Positions 35,211 through 46,280 of a stretch of 64,000 bases of DNA are shown here, in pieces. The notes beneath the pieces were generated by a model, which did no database searches, was not told where the DNA came from, and worked only from the letters and a program-made list of their open reading frames with translations. The position numbers and the translations under genes were made by a program. The DNA comes from Acestrorhynchus altus (Eukaryota; Chordata; Actinopteri; Characiformes; Acestrorhynchidae): positions 7,573,275 to 7,637,274 of the forward strand of contig CM067507.1 of the NCBI GenBank assembly GCA_034509495.1, given 5' to 3'. Numbering within the stretch: position 1 is the stretch's first letter; each line of letters starts with the position of its first letter.

Positions 35211-36035
35211 TAGGTTCTGGGATCCAAAACTGGTGTGACTGTCGATGCTTTTAAACCATGGACAATGATGGGAATTACAGTTTTGGAATGGTAGCACTTG
35301 CTGTTTTGAAGGGACAGTCTCTCTAGTTATTATTTATGTTTAATTGTTCTAAAATCATTTTTTTAAGATAATGAAAGTAAAAACGTAGTAGTGTAAATGT
35401 CTGTATTTAAGAGTAACTGTTCATTTAATTTGGAACAAACACTGTCTCGCGTGTCAGTCTGAAAACATGACCAGTTATTTTGAGAGCCCATCTCAGCCAT
35501 TGTTGGTTGGCTGTTTGTCGGGTCAAAGGAAAAACATATTTCAGTTGCTCTAAGCAATCCAAAAACATTATAAAGTTCTTTTCTGTGAAGTTAACCTGTG
35601 TATTTCAGGTTTATACTACTCTGAAACCTGTTATGGCATACAGAACACTTGAGTCATTTAGCTGATAGACATCTCACATTTGAATCATGTTTCACAGGCA
35701 GAATATAGTCTTATGAGAACCCAAAGACTCATTGTGTGGTCTGACACAGTGACGGCAGTATAGTTAGTATACTTATCCATTACACTACACCAACTGACCA
35801 CAAGACAGATGTTTCAGAAATATTATATACATTTATCTAGAACTAAAGACTTAATTGATTGAATTTATATACTGTATATGCTTCCATAAAATACTATTAC
35901 TCCATTCTCCATCTTACTCAGTCCCTCCTCCATCCCCCTATCCATTGCTCTTTGCCCACTTTATTTCTCCTTGTTTTCTGTCCTTTCTTGTGTCTCATCT
36001 CTCAGTCTCTCAGATTTTACATGTCCACTGGCTAG
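35211..36035. other. No gene seen
   Basis: AT-rich DNA. A pyrimidine-rich run at about 35900-36010 precedes the GC-rich patch at 36036. Confidence 0.4.
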
Positions 36036-36330
36036 TGCTCTCAGCCTGCAGGCCGCTATGCTACAACTGACATCTGCTTCTTGACTGAAGATGACAACAT
36101 GGCCAGGGGTGTCATAAAGGTCTTGACCTCCAGTGGGAGCTTTTTCGGCTAGCTGGGCCTCCGCCGCAGTGAGGTGATCAGCGTCACATTCTCCATGACC
36201 TTCCACGACGGCTTCTACAAGTCTGGGCTGCCAGAGGGAGACTTCAGACCTATAAACAGGGCGATGAAATGCTGTGCAAGCACAGGCTCTGCAAAAAGTA
36301 CTTGGGTGATGGTGCACAAGGTCAGAATAG
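36036..36330 (+). pseudogene. Unidentified coding-like patch with an in-frame stop
   Basis: One plus-strand frame reads from about 36036 (residues QPAGRYATTDICFLTEDDNM), continues through ARGVIKVLTSSGSFFG, hits a TAG at about 36150, then goes on with LGLRRSEVISVTFSMTFHDG and FYKSGLPEGDFRPI. The text is GC-rich and protein-like, unlike the AT-rich flanks, and follows a pyrimidine tract with CTCTCAG (a possible splice acceptor). I do not recognise the family. It may be a fossil exon, a piece of processed pseudogene or chance. Nothing around it supports a working gene. Confidence 0.3.
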
Positions 36331-36539
36331 AAATAACATCCTGAAAAGGCCATTCATAAATTGGAGGTCTGTAACAACAGTGGACAATTCCATTGTGCAC
36401 TGCAGTCCAGAAGTGCATGGATCTTGGTTCCTCTGTCTGTACAATTTTAGCCATTTCCAATTCACAGCCAGTAGCATTGACACTCTTTATTGTATGATGT
36501 TCCTAAGACTGGGAAGGTGAATTCAGTGAAGTGAGCCCA

Positions 36540-36795
36540 TGCATCTCTTCTAACTACTGCTAATGCAAATTAACTGTCACACACTGTCACACTTGGAGTA
36601 GTGTGCGAAACTACTAGTTCTGTTCCATCAGCCAATAGCAATAGGTCTAAGTTTAGCTGCTCCAGAGTGCTATTAAAGGGCCTGGATTAGCTGTGTGTGT
36701 GCATTTGTACATATGTCAGCAATGGCTGAAACTTACAAGTAGCTGACTGCATTCACTAGGCGTGTCCACAAACATTTGGACATAAACTGTATGAA
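36540..36795 (+). mobile_element. Non-autonomous DNA-element 3' end
   Basis: The segment ends GGCGTGTCCACAAACATTTG at about 36759, a terminus very common in fish genomes. It is preceded by TGTCAGCAATGGCTGAAAC and GTGTGCATTTGTACATATG, its usual inner text. A relic of the same family may be at 42290-42660. The superfamily is not certain from sequence alone. Confidence 0.55.
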
Positions 36796-37064
36796 TGGCA
36801 AATGTAAACAAAATCCAATTTGATTTTGAATTGAAAATAAAAATAAAGTCTAAAATACTGATGTAGCTGGTGACTGTGTATATTTAACCCTTGGTGTAGT
36901 CACAGTAATCCCACACATTCGACACATTTGGCTTTGTTCTGTCGCTTGCACAACTTATTTGGAGCTCTTTTTGCTACAAACCCTGTGTGACATTGTAGTG
37001 CAATTCATCGCTTCACCGTAACTAGAACAGCAGCAATTATGTTGAGGTCTTAAGATCAGTGATG

Positions 37065-37390
37065 GTGTGGCAAGCTTACTGCTCTTATTTGAGATACACT
37101 CAGCACTTTATTAAGAATATCTGTACATCTACTAATTCATGCAATTTTCGAATCCGCCCGTTGTGTGACAGCAGTGCAACACATAAAATCATGCATACGG
37201 ATACGGATCTTAAGCTTCAGCTACCATCAGAATGGGGTGGAAATAGCATTGCCTGGCATGATCTTTTATGTCAGATGTGCTAGTTTGAATATTTCTATGA
37301 CAGCTGATCTGGGAGTTCCAACACAAAAGTCTCTGCAGAAGGAATCACCCTGTTGGTTGGTCAGTGAAGAACAGTCAGACTGATTTGAGC
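37065..37390 (+). mobile_element. Tc1-like element 5' part, relic
   Basis: ACACTCAGCACTTTATTAAG at about 37094, AATTCATGCAATTTTCGAAT, ACACATAAAATCATGCATAC, then AGTTTGAATATTTCTATGAC and GCTGATCTGGGAGTTCC. These follow the terminal region and transposase start of another fish Tc1 family. The coding frame is destroyed and the remainder is absent, replaced by LINE sequence further right. Confidence 0.65.
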
Positions 37391-37569
37391 TGACATTTGG
37401 GCTACATTAAGGCACTCACACAGGCACTCTGTATAACTGAGCTGAGCAGAAAAGCTTCTTAGAATGAACAACCGGTCAAATCTTTAGCATAGTTCTTTGG
37501 GAGTGTGCATTCTGCAGTAGGTAGATCACTGCACCAACCAGCTGTTGATGTCCAGGAAAGGGCTGACCT

Positions 37570-38530
37570 GGGGTCTGCTGCTATATCTCTGCTGCACACT
37601 CCCATCTGGACACCACCACTGTGAGAATCACATTCTTTGTCTTCTCAAGTGCATTTAACAGCATCCAACCTCTCATGCTTGGGGAGAAGAATGCATGTGG
37701 ATATGTCCATGATAACCTGGGTCCTGGACTACCTGTTTCATAGGCCCCAGAATGTGCAGTTGGGAACCAGCCGCTCTGATCTTCTAGTCTGCAACACTGG
37801 AGAACCTCAAGGAACTGTTCTGCCCCCTTCCTCTTCAAACTCTACACCACATACTTCCAGTACAGGCCAGAAATGTTCTGATGACTCTGCGTTGGTCAGG
37901 TGCATCAGGGATGGACAGGAAGGTGGATAGTAAGCAGCATTGTGAAGTGGTGTGTGAAGAACCATCTGCTTCTTAATGTGACCAAGACCAAGGAATGGTG
38001 GTGGACTTCATGAGGAAGAAAACCACAATTAGGCCTGTTACCATCATGGGTCAGAACTTTGAGCTGGTTGACATGCACAAATATCTGGGTGTCTTGTTGG
38101 ACAACAAATTGGACTTGAGGGCCAACACTGAGGCTGTGTACAAGAAGGGGATGGGCTGACTCTACTATCTGTGGAAGCTCAGGTCCTTCAATGCGTGCAG
38201 CAAAATATTGGCCATCTACTTCCAGTCTTGTTGCGGGTGCTGTCTTCTTCACAGCAGTCTGCTGGGGAGCCTGCATCAAAGGGGGAGATGCCAAAAAGAT
38301 CAACAAACTGGTCAAGAAGGCTGGCTGAATTCTTGGATGTTCACTGGACAGCTTTGAGACAGTGGAAAAGAGGACTCTCAACAAACTGACCGCTGTCCTG
38401 GACTGACTTAATAGTGAAGCAGCGGAGCACTTTCACCAGGACTCATTTAGCTCTGCTGTAGCAAAGGTACAGGAGGTTGTTTGTAGCAACAGCGATCACA
38501 CTATACAACTCCACCGATGAACATCCATTT
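37570..38530 (+). mobile_element. Decayed LINE reverse transcriptase (CR1/L2/Rex-type)
   Basis: On the plus strand ordered reverse-transcriptase motifs can be read across several frameshifts. They are FSSAFNSIQP-like text (TTCTCAAGTGCATTTAACAG, 37643), ITWVLDYLFHRPQNVQLG (about 37710), TGEPQGTVLPP (37798), SDDSALV (37878), then KYLGVLLDNKLDLRANT (about 38080) and YYLWKLRSFNAC. The catalytic DD is kept as DDS, but the frame is broken many times. 5'-truncated, with no clear 3' tail. It is a different element from the LINE at 7140-8280. Confidence 0.8.
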
Positions 38531-40095
38531 CTACTTAGCTACACTGATAGTAGGGTCAGAATGTGGTGCCAAGACCATAAATACATGGACATGACCTGCC
38601 TTGTGTTAACAGTCCAGTTTGGTTGAGTTGGGGTAATGGTTGGGAGTCTGGGAGTTCCAGCACAAATGTCTGTCAAATGGCAAGAATCCATGAACCCAAA
38701 CAAAAAATGCTTAAAATTTCTTCAAAAGATCTGCAGAAACTGCATGATCCAATCATGTCAACATGAACCAGAATCTCAAAAGTGTGTTTCCAACATTTTG
38801 TGGAATCCATGCCATGAACAATTGAGGCTGTTCAGAGAGAAAGTTAAGTTTGTAAAAATACATGTAAGTGTTTGGCAAATAAGTCAAAAACACAGGAAAA
38901 TTTATTTTGAGGTATAACAAGGTTTTATCTTGAGGTATAAAAGAACATTATTGCACAGTTAAAAGCTAATACACTCAACAAATAACAGAATGCCAACTTA
39001 ATAATCAAACAATGCAATATCTCAGTCATTACATTTTAAATCATCAATGAATCACAAATAAATCATGTTTTTTAAAACACAAAAACTGTTTTTTTTTTTT
39101 ATCAAACTGTATTATACCAACATACCCTTCAATACTGTATTGTGAAATAAATAAATTGTGTAAATAATAAAGACAAATCTGATTCTAAAGGTGAGACTTA
39201 ATTCTAACAGATCTGCAAACCTTCATGGTTCAGATTATTCATTTCTTTCATCTCCAGACTGTCTGAGGTCTGTACAAGTTTGAATATATAAATGTTTCTA
39301 TAAAATATATTTCAAATTTATTTTGATCTTGAATATCATTTCAACATTAAAAGTTTACCAATTGGAATATCAGCTTAATAATTTCCAAGATAAATCAAAT
39401 ATTTGTTAGAAAGTATCTATTTCCACAGGGGGCCAGTGCTGTTGAAGATGTTTACTTTACATCCATTTTGACTGAGGCCAGTACATTAACGTTGCAGAAA
39501 CATCCCTAGTCCACTTCCCATTTATGAAATCAAATGATATGAAATCATATGCAATCAAAATGAGCAGATTTCAGCAGGGTTACAGGCAGAACTTAGAATA
39601 AAGAGTGCATAGCCCCACCTGCTGGCCAGAGCCTGAACAAATTTCTTTTCCTCAAAAACCTTTTCCCTCTTTTGCCAAAGTTCTGTCATACCAGCATACG
39701 AGACTTCAAATGCTCCAAGTATGTTTCAGTACTACTGTGTAACTTATGAAGCAAAAAGCACAGTGCAATGTGTGTTTAAATGGAACCTCATCAGTCTCAG
39801 CATTTGTTTCTTAATAAAGAATGTCTGATCTTATTTTGATTTGTACAAATGAAAAAGAGCTATTACTGTTTTCTAAATATCCACATCACCATCAAATTAA
39901 AATGAGGGAGGGATTATAATTGATTAAAACTGACAGAAGTTTTATAAGAGTGAAAATAAAATGTGAAAAATGTGAAGTATATTTCTACATACTCATATTT
40001 CAATAGTGTAGAAACAAAGAGTAGACAAACTCCACCCACTGCATTTTTGTGGTTCATTATTAAAGAACTAGACGATTAGATTCAGGAAGCTGCCA
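38531..40095. other. Downstream flank / probable 3' UTR of the ENDOD1-like gene
   Basis: About 1.5 kb with no independent gene. The part next to 40096 is downstream of the minus-strand stop codon. TTTATT near 39320 and 38898 could serve as AATAAA on the coding strand. The piece at 38625-38700 (GGGAGTCTGGGAGTTCCAGC) resembles the Tc1 text at 37300 and may be a stray fragment. Confidence 0.4.
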
Positions 40096-40773
40096 TCACA
40101 CCAGCATTCTGGACAGCCCTGTATTAGATTTCTTAATACTGACCATAGGTCTCAACCCTGAGCATTGTTCATGGAAGATGCTAATAGGAGTACTGTAGCG
40201 CTGCCTCAGGTAGGTCTCCAGAATGGGGAGCGGCATGGCCCGGACATCATAGCCCAGGAAAGCCTTCTTCTGGTGTGGATTCACTGGCACAATTTCCTGA
40301 GTGCTGTTTGGATCATTCCTTCCAATGGCTGCATATGAGGGAAATCTGTCAATAAGGCTCTTCGGGAGGTTTTGGCTATAGTTCTGGCAGCAGTATGCTG
40401 ACCACAGGTACTCAGGGATAGCAACTCTGCCCTCGTTCTTCAGCCATCTGTCTTTTTCATATGGGATGATCCCAGTCATTACATGTGCCTCCCCCAGACA
40501 GTATGCCTGGAGTCTTTTGTTGACCTGATCTTCCAGTCTGGCCCAGGGTCCGTCGTTGGAGCCGGCGCGTTGTGGGACCATGTTGGTGAGAGTAAAGGTG
40601 GCACAGCGATCATCAGAGTCAGTGTGATGCAGGCTAGGATTTAGGTGGCCCCGGGTGTAGGAGGAGTTGATGTAATCTTCCTGAACAGCCTGACTCTCCA
40701 CCACATTTTGGTCCACTTTTTCCGGTGGAATGGGAAATGGTACCATGTTTCCATCAGATTTGGAGTTGGCCAG
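40096..40773 (-). other. ENDOD1-like gene, coding exon 2
   Basis: 225 codons and a stop. It begins LANSKSDGNMVPFP after the acceptor and carries the RGH core, the metal-binding Asn and Glu, and the C-terminal tail ending SNTGLSRMLV. Confidence 0.92.
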
Positions 40774-43700
40774 CTGGAAGAGCAGGAGATACAGATTATT
40801 TTACAGAATTAGTTTGGACTTTTATTGGCTAAAAGTAAAACCGCAATTCCAATGAAGTTGGGATGTTTTGTAAAACATAAATAAAAACAGAATACAATAA
40901 TCTGCAAATACTTTTCAACCTATATTCAACTGAATACAATACAAATATATTTAATGTTCAAATGGACTTCACTGTTTTTGCAAATATTCACAAAAAAAAA
41001 AAAAAAAGCCTGGGAAATTAAGGAATGTTCAAATAACACATGTGAAGAACATTCCATAGGTGAACAGTTTAATTGTAAACAGGTGTCATTATTATGGTAT
41101 AAAGTATCCCCAAAAGGATCATTCATTCACAAGGATGGGGCGAGATTCACCACTTTGTGAACAGCTGCGTGAGCAAATAGTTCCAACAGTTTAAAAACAA
41201 CTTCTCTCAATGTGCAACTGCAAGGAATTTAAGGATTTCATCATCTACAGTCCATAATATCTTCAAAAGATTCAGAGAATCTGAAGAAATCTCTTCAAGT
41301 AAGCGGCAAGGCCAAAAGTAAACATTGAATGCCTGTGACCTTCAATCCCTCAGACAGCACTGCATTAAAAACTGACATCATTGTGTAACGGATATTACCA
41401 CACGGGCTCAGGAACGCTTCAGAAAACCACTGTCAGTGAACACAGTTCATAGCTCCATCCAGTGCAAGTTAAAACTCTTACCATGCAGTGTATTGCAAAT
41501 CATTGTATTCTGTTTTTATTGTTTTCTATTGATTTTATGTCCCAACCTCATTGGAATTGGGGTTGTACAAACCATTCCAAAGTCAAAATGTTCATGCATT
41601 TCAAAGTGACTGTTCAAGTTTGGGCTGTTACTGTTTTAATAATATAACATAAAATTCATTTGAAAATGCAATGTAGAAAATGCAGGTAAATGCAAGAAAA
41701 CTAGAACGATAAAATGAGCTGTAGATGATAAATCACTTTATTGTAATTTCACCTTTGTTTAACCAGGTGCTGGGTTTTGACATCTTCCTGTATAATGTTA
41801 CTGAATTATTAATATAATCTGATGGGTTTGCATTGTTGAAATAATAACAAAAAAAAAAATTAAAAATGCAGCAGTTTATAATCTACACCAAGGGTGTCCA
41901 ATCTTATCCCCAAAGGGCTGGTGTGGCTGCAGCTTTTTGATCCAACAAAGCAGGAGCTCATCTGATGAACTGTTTGAAGACTGAGACCAACTGATTAAAC
42001 AATGGAATGAAAACCAGCAGCCATACAAGCCCTTAGAAGATAAGACTGGACACCCCTGATCTACACCTATACAGTCACTCTCTTGCAAACATGAAGGTAA
42101 AATCTGGAAAAAAAAAATTCACTATTTGATGTAACTTTAATGTGGCAGTTGTTCTTTACACTGTGTAAAATTTCAATGAAATGCACCCAAAATGGCTTGG
42201 AGAATTCCACTTTACCTTCACTGAAATGTAAGGTTTTTTTCACCTGTAGAATTACCTTTTTGGAGGTGGCTTTCGAATGATAATATACAGTGACAAAAAT
42301 AACAGGACACCTTGTTCATCATTTCTTATGAAACCAATGGCATTTAGAAAGTTTATTCAGATAACTGGTAACTGTCCCTACTGTCCAGGGAAGGCTTCCT
42401 ATTAAAATTTGGAGCATTGCTGTGCACACTCAGCAACCTAAAGTCCCCAAATCCCCAAATCTCCAGTTCATTCCAAAATTACTGGATGGAGCACCATCAT
42501 TCCAGAAAACCCAGAAGCACTGTTCCATTGCTCAATGCTTTATACTCTTAGGACGGGCAGTGTTCAGTTTGGAATGGCAATAAAGTTCAGGGCACTTCTG
42601 GGACAGTTGTGAATAAAGTTAATCTGGAGCCTTGCTACTGTGACTAGTATTAGATGAACCTTCACATCTATAAGGTTTCTTTAGCAAACATACAAGCGCA
42701 AAAAAGGAACAGACAGAGCAAACACGAGTTAAGAATAAACGTCTTTGTTCTCAACAAACACGTGTTAACTAAATGTAATTGTTCTGTGTGGTAAACCACA
42801 ACGAGTTCTGCTTCTCTGTCATCTTCAGTTCCTCTTTGAGTACGTAGAACTCAGTTTGAACATACTTAATCTGACAGAAACCAATGACTGCTATATTAAC
42901 TCTGGACTGTTGCAGATGAGTGATTCTGGCATGGATGTCTCTATATGTACATGTGCAAGTGAGTCTGCACTGTAATTAACTAACTAATACACTTACACCA
43001 AAAACTTGTTTCAGCAAAAACTCATATAGTGTTTTGAAGAGGCATGTCTTCATACAGCAAATGTACCCCCCCACCACCCCCCACCCCCTTTTGGAAGTTC
43101 CTCAATCCTGGTGGGACTCTCCCACATCACATTTGATGCTCCTGACAGAGCTGAAGTCAATCACATGCTTCCTCCCATACATGTGAAGTCAGCCACCATG
43201 TAGTTTAACTATATATTGTATATTCTTAGATCATATCAAAATAGCTTGTGTATTTGAACAGATGCGTGTTTGTTAATGTGTATATATTCTGTATTAAGTG
43301 TCTATAAGCACCTAAATTTGTACTCCCATTCACATCCATGTTAATGTAATATAATAAGAGTGACTGGATTTAATTTGACTTCGTGGTTTTCTGAAGGAGT
43401 CTGGCCCAATAGGCAATCCAATGAGAAAATATGGACAGAGAATGGACTTCCCTTTTTGAGCCTCGGGTCCTCTCAAGTTGTTTTTCTTGGGACTAGCTCA
43501 AGGAATTTGCCTTACCACTGCTGTTTCAGCCTTGCGTCAGTACATGTCACAATGTCTGTTGTGTAGAGAGGCGCACACTACCTTTGAAAAGTTTGTCATA
43601 AAGATTTTTAATGAAATAAATCAAACTGAGTAGCAGATAAAATCATTAGTAGGAAACTGAGAAATTGGGGGAAAACACGAAAAAGATAATGAGCTGAATG

Positions 43701-45320
43701 GAGCTGTGGATGGTTTTAATATGATTATGAAAGTTGAATGAAGTTCCTCGCTTTTCCACCCTAACTAAGCGCAAAACCTGCCAGCATGGGAATCTGTTAA
43801 AGCAACATTATGTAGATGTTTTACTTTAAAATAATGCCAAAATCATTCTGATGCCAATGCCTTCGTGGTTAAAGTCTAAACAAGTAATTCAGAGTGCTTT
43901 AATGTGAAATGTGTTCTAGAGAAACTTATCAGAATTATTATTAGAAAGTTAACAAAAATGATGACTATTGTTGCTGTCCACAGAGAACCATATATCACTG
44001 TTTCTATCTCTATTTAGTTTTCTACATGGTTTGAGTCAGTAAATAATTCTAGATGAACTGACCAATAAAAATACTCTAAAACAACTTTTGAATGCTCTTG
44101 TTTTACATTAACTTCCATTCAAAGATAACAGCAATTTTGCCTTCTCCTGTTAAGTTACCATTTTGTAGTTACTTGTTTATCATTAAACAGCAGCAGTATG
44201 CTACACTAAAAGGTATCCTAAACATCATAGGTACTAAAAGAAAAAAAGACCACAATTTTAGGTTTACTTGTAGTTTTGAACATTATATAAAGTGCCTGTA
44301 TAACCCCATAACCTCCTATGAGCGCCACAATAACAAAAACATGATTCTTAAATCAACCCAACTGAATATCAAGCCATGGTATGATCATATGATCTAAATT
44401 AAAGCCAAATTGTGCACAAATTCTGAAAACCGGTGAAATTCACAATTACATAAAAACGGTACGCTGTCACTTTATATTCATTAGATGTCAAGTGACATTT
44501 CAAAATGCAGAATCTCAAACTATTAGAACATTTTCATTCACATCTGCATGGATGACTAATCACAGTGTCAACTTTAAAACTTAAAGTAGATAGAAATATG
44601 ACCTTACATGTAGCACATCTAAACATAGGACAGTTTAATGTTTGAACTAAAAGGTCAAAACCCTTTTCCACAGTATTCTGAGCTGAGAGCAGAAGACCAG
44701 TACTGGGTCAGTGGGTTGCATTTGGGGGGGTGATGCCCCTTTTCCAGTTTGACACCATGTAACACTTTACTTTTAATTTTAAAATGCTTTTAAACTCTGT
44801 ACATAGAAACAGTAGTAATCTACATTATATTTGGTACGTGGTGTCAAATAATTGGAGTCAGAGCAGAGAAATGATGCCAGTATTCACAGAGCATCCTGCT
44901 GGCTGTGCAAAGGGCGGAAGGAAAAGTAGATCCAACCCTACACACTTACCTTCTCAGGTATCAGTATAAATCCGCCCCATCCTGTGTGAGGAGAGAAGCT
45001 GAGCTTACCTGGGGTTCATACTTCCAGATGCCTTTGGGTCTCTTGCCCTGAGGAGGGGAGTAGATATAGGCTGAAAGCAGAGGCGTGCGGCGGTCACGGC
45101 TGTACAGCGAGGCGAAACGATATCGGTTGTCATAGCGCTGGCAGATGGGCGTGCCCGATAAGCCTTTAGGAGGCCACGCCCGGAAAAAGTAGTTCATGCA
45201 AGGAGAGAAATCCCCAACATCCCCAACACTGAGGGTCAGCAGTGAGCTTAACAGCACGCCACCCAGCGTCAGGAGGGGGGATCTTCTGGAAAAGACGTCC
45301 CACATGTCTAAGACGGACAT
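40096..45320 (-). CDS. ENDOD1-like secreted DNA/RNA non-specific endonuclease, two coding exons
   Basis: The coding exons are 45320-45009 and 40773-40096 (329 aa), joined at CAG|GTAAGC and TCTTCCAG|CTG. Residues 1-33 hold a hydrophobic signal segment (LLTLGGVLLSSLLTL), so the product enters the secretory route. Exon 1 continues with GDFSPCMNYFFRAWPPKGL, ICQRYDNRYRFASLYSRD and PLLSAYIYSPP. Exon 2 has the nuclease core RGHLNP with His147 as the expected general base, then TFTLTNMVPQ, and SNDGPWARLED with Asn177 and Glu185 at the metal-site spacing of the EndoG/NUC1 superfamily. The residue before RGH is Thr144 rather than the more usual Asp. ATG 45320 is used here; a second ATG at 45305 would shorten the protein by five residues. 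Activity is plausible but unproven. Human ENDOD1 is longer, so this is a fish ENDOD1-like paralogue rather than the certain orthologue. Confidence 0.92.
40838..41565 (+). mobile_element. Internally deleted Tc1-like element in the ENDOD1-like intron
   Basis: The ends are inverted: AATTCCAATGAAGTTGGGAT near 40845, and CAACCTCATTGGAATTGGGG near 41543, with TA at 41566-41567. Inside, GATGGGGCGAGATTCACCAC at about 41134 is the start of a well-known fish transposase (MGRDSPLCEQLREQI). Eroded helix-turn-helix text follows as far as about 41470. The catalytic domain is deleted. Length is about 728 bp. Confidence 0.85.
41889..42058. mobile_element. hAT-type MITE with perfect 8-bp target duplication
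   Basis: The element starts CAAGGGTGTCCAATCTTATC and ends GATAAGACTGGACACCCCTG. It is 170 bp and palindromic over about 20 bp at each tip. It is flanked on both sides by ATCTACAC (41881-41888 and 42059-42066), the 8-bp duplication expected of hAT insertion. It has no coding capacity and lies in the ENDOD1-like intron. Confidence 0.88.
42290..42660 (+). mobile_element. Non-autonomous DNA-element relic
   Basis: CAGTGACAAAAATAACAGGACACC at the left looks like a terminus. Inside, TTACTGGATGGAGCACCATC and ATTCCAGAAAACCC-type text match a family common in fish whose other end is GTGTCCACAAACATTTGG (seen at 36759). The right part is eroded. Confidence 0.5.
43060..43200. repeat. C-rich tract plus SINE-like fragment
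   Basis: CCCCCCCACCACCCCCCACC-type sequence at about 43067-43089 is followed by GAAGTCAATCACATGCTTCC and CATACATGTGAAGTCAGCCA. The latter shares text with the SINE-like repeat at 11120. Weak call. Confidence 0.35.
43201..45008. other. ENDOD1-like intron, no further element recognised
   Basis: About 1.8 kb of AT-rich intron. A 101-codon frame at 44092-44397 on the plus strand looks fortuitous. Confidence 0.45.
45009..45320 (-). other. ENDOD1-like gene, coding exon 1
   Basis: 104 codons in phase 0, ending GIWKYEPQ at a GTAAGC donor. It carries the signal peptide and the N-terminal part of the nuclease fold. Confidence 0.92.
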
Positions 45321-45639
45321 CTACTGAATGATATCAAGAAAGGCACAAACGATGTCTGAAGCTCCCAAAACAACAGTTCTCAACTGTTTATCAAACTGAA
45401 GAGCAGCTGAGAACGTCCAGCATCTCAGCTCAGGTCCTGAAGTCTGTTAGCTGCTGTTTCCTTTATTGATCATTTTGGTCTCAAGTTCATGGGTTGCCAC
45501 CGACAGAGCTGAACTAAACACACAGAAATACTAATTAGACCACGAATAATTTAAACCGCTGAAAAGACTAAAAATACCTGAAACCGAATGAACGCCTGTA
45601 CCCCACATCTAGTCCTGCAGGTCTTAACTCGTGACAGGC

Positions 45640-45790
45640 GTTGAAGGAAGTTTCTGTTCGGAGTCCTCGTGGGAAACGCCCCCTGTGCCGTGATTGGCTG
45701 ATAGTTCTCTACCTAATAACCGGTGTTCAAGTAAAGCGCAAAGAACTCGCCAATCAGCGGGAGGGGCGGAGCTGTGGATCAGCTGTTCGT
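45640..45790 (-). promoter_or_regulatory. Putative promoter of the ENDOD1-like gene
   Basis: In an AT-rich region, this patch of higher GC carries two CCAAT boxes facing each other: GATTGGCTGA at 45692-45701 (CCAAT on the minus strand) and GCCAATCAGC at 45749-45758 (plus strand). An adjacent GC box GGAGGGGCGGAGC lies at about 45759-45771. It is 320-450 bp upstream of the minus-strand start codon. No TATA box is obvious. The paired, opposite CCAAT boxes would also permit rightward transcription, but no plus-strand gene follows within 3.7 kb. Confidence 0.6.
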
Positions 45791-45799
45791 CAAAAACAC

Positions 45800-46280
45800 T
45801 AGTCAGAAAAAAAAAAAACCTGACACTGTTTTAAGAGCAGCAGCCTAGACAGTCTAGACACAAACTAGTGCTGTGCTTCTCTTCTCTGTGCTGCTATACT
45901 GTAGTAAATAAAACAAAACAAAATGTAAACACATTTTCAGTTTCTCTGACACAAATGTACACCTTAGATTCCAGCAAGTTTGGGATAATTTAAGAATTAA
46001 ACTTGTAATAGGGATTTCTGTTTGAGTTCAAACTTTATCATGAATCATGAAAGCACATGGATGATCAACCCATGATTTATCAGACCTTTTTCCTTTAAAA
46101 CCTGAACTGCTAAAATACTGTGTACCAAACACCATGATCATTCTCATGATCATTAACAATCCCCTAACTGTATTGGAAAGTCAAGATGTTTCCAGTTTTG
46201 TGCAACAGGCCTTGAGTGTTTCGCCCATCTGTTCTGAGACCACACATCACCAGAGGAAAGGGAAACCAAAAGCAACACAC
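45800..46280. other. No gene seen
   Basis: About 0.5 kb of AT-rich sequence without recognised features. Confidence 0.4.
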
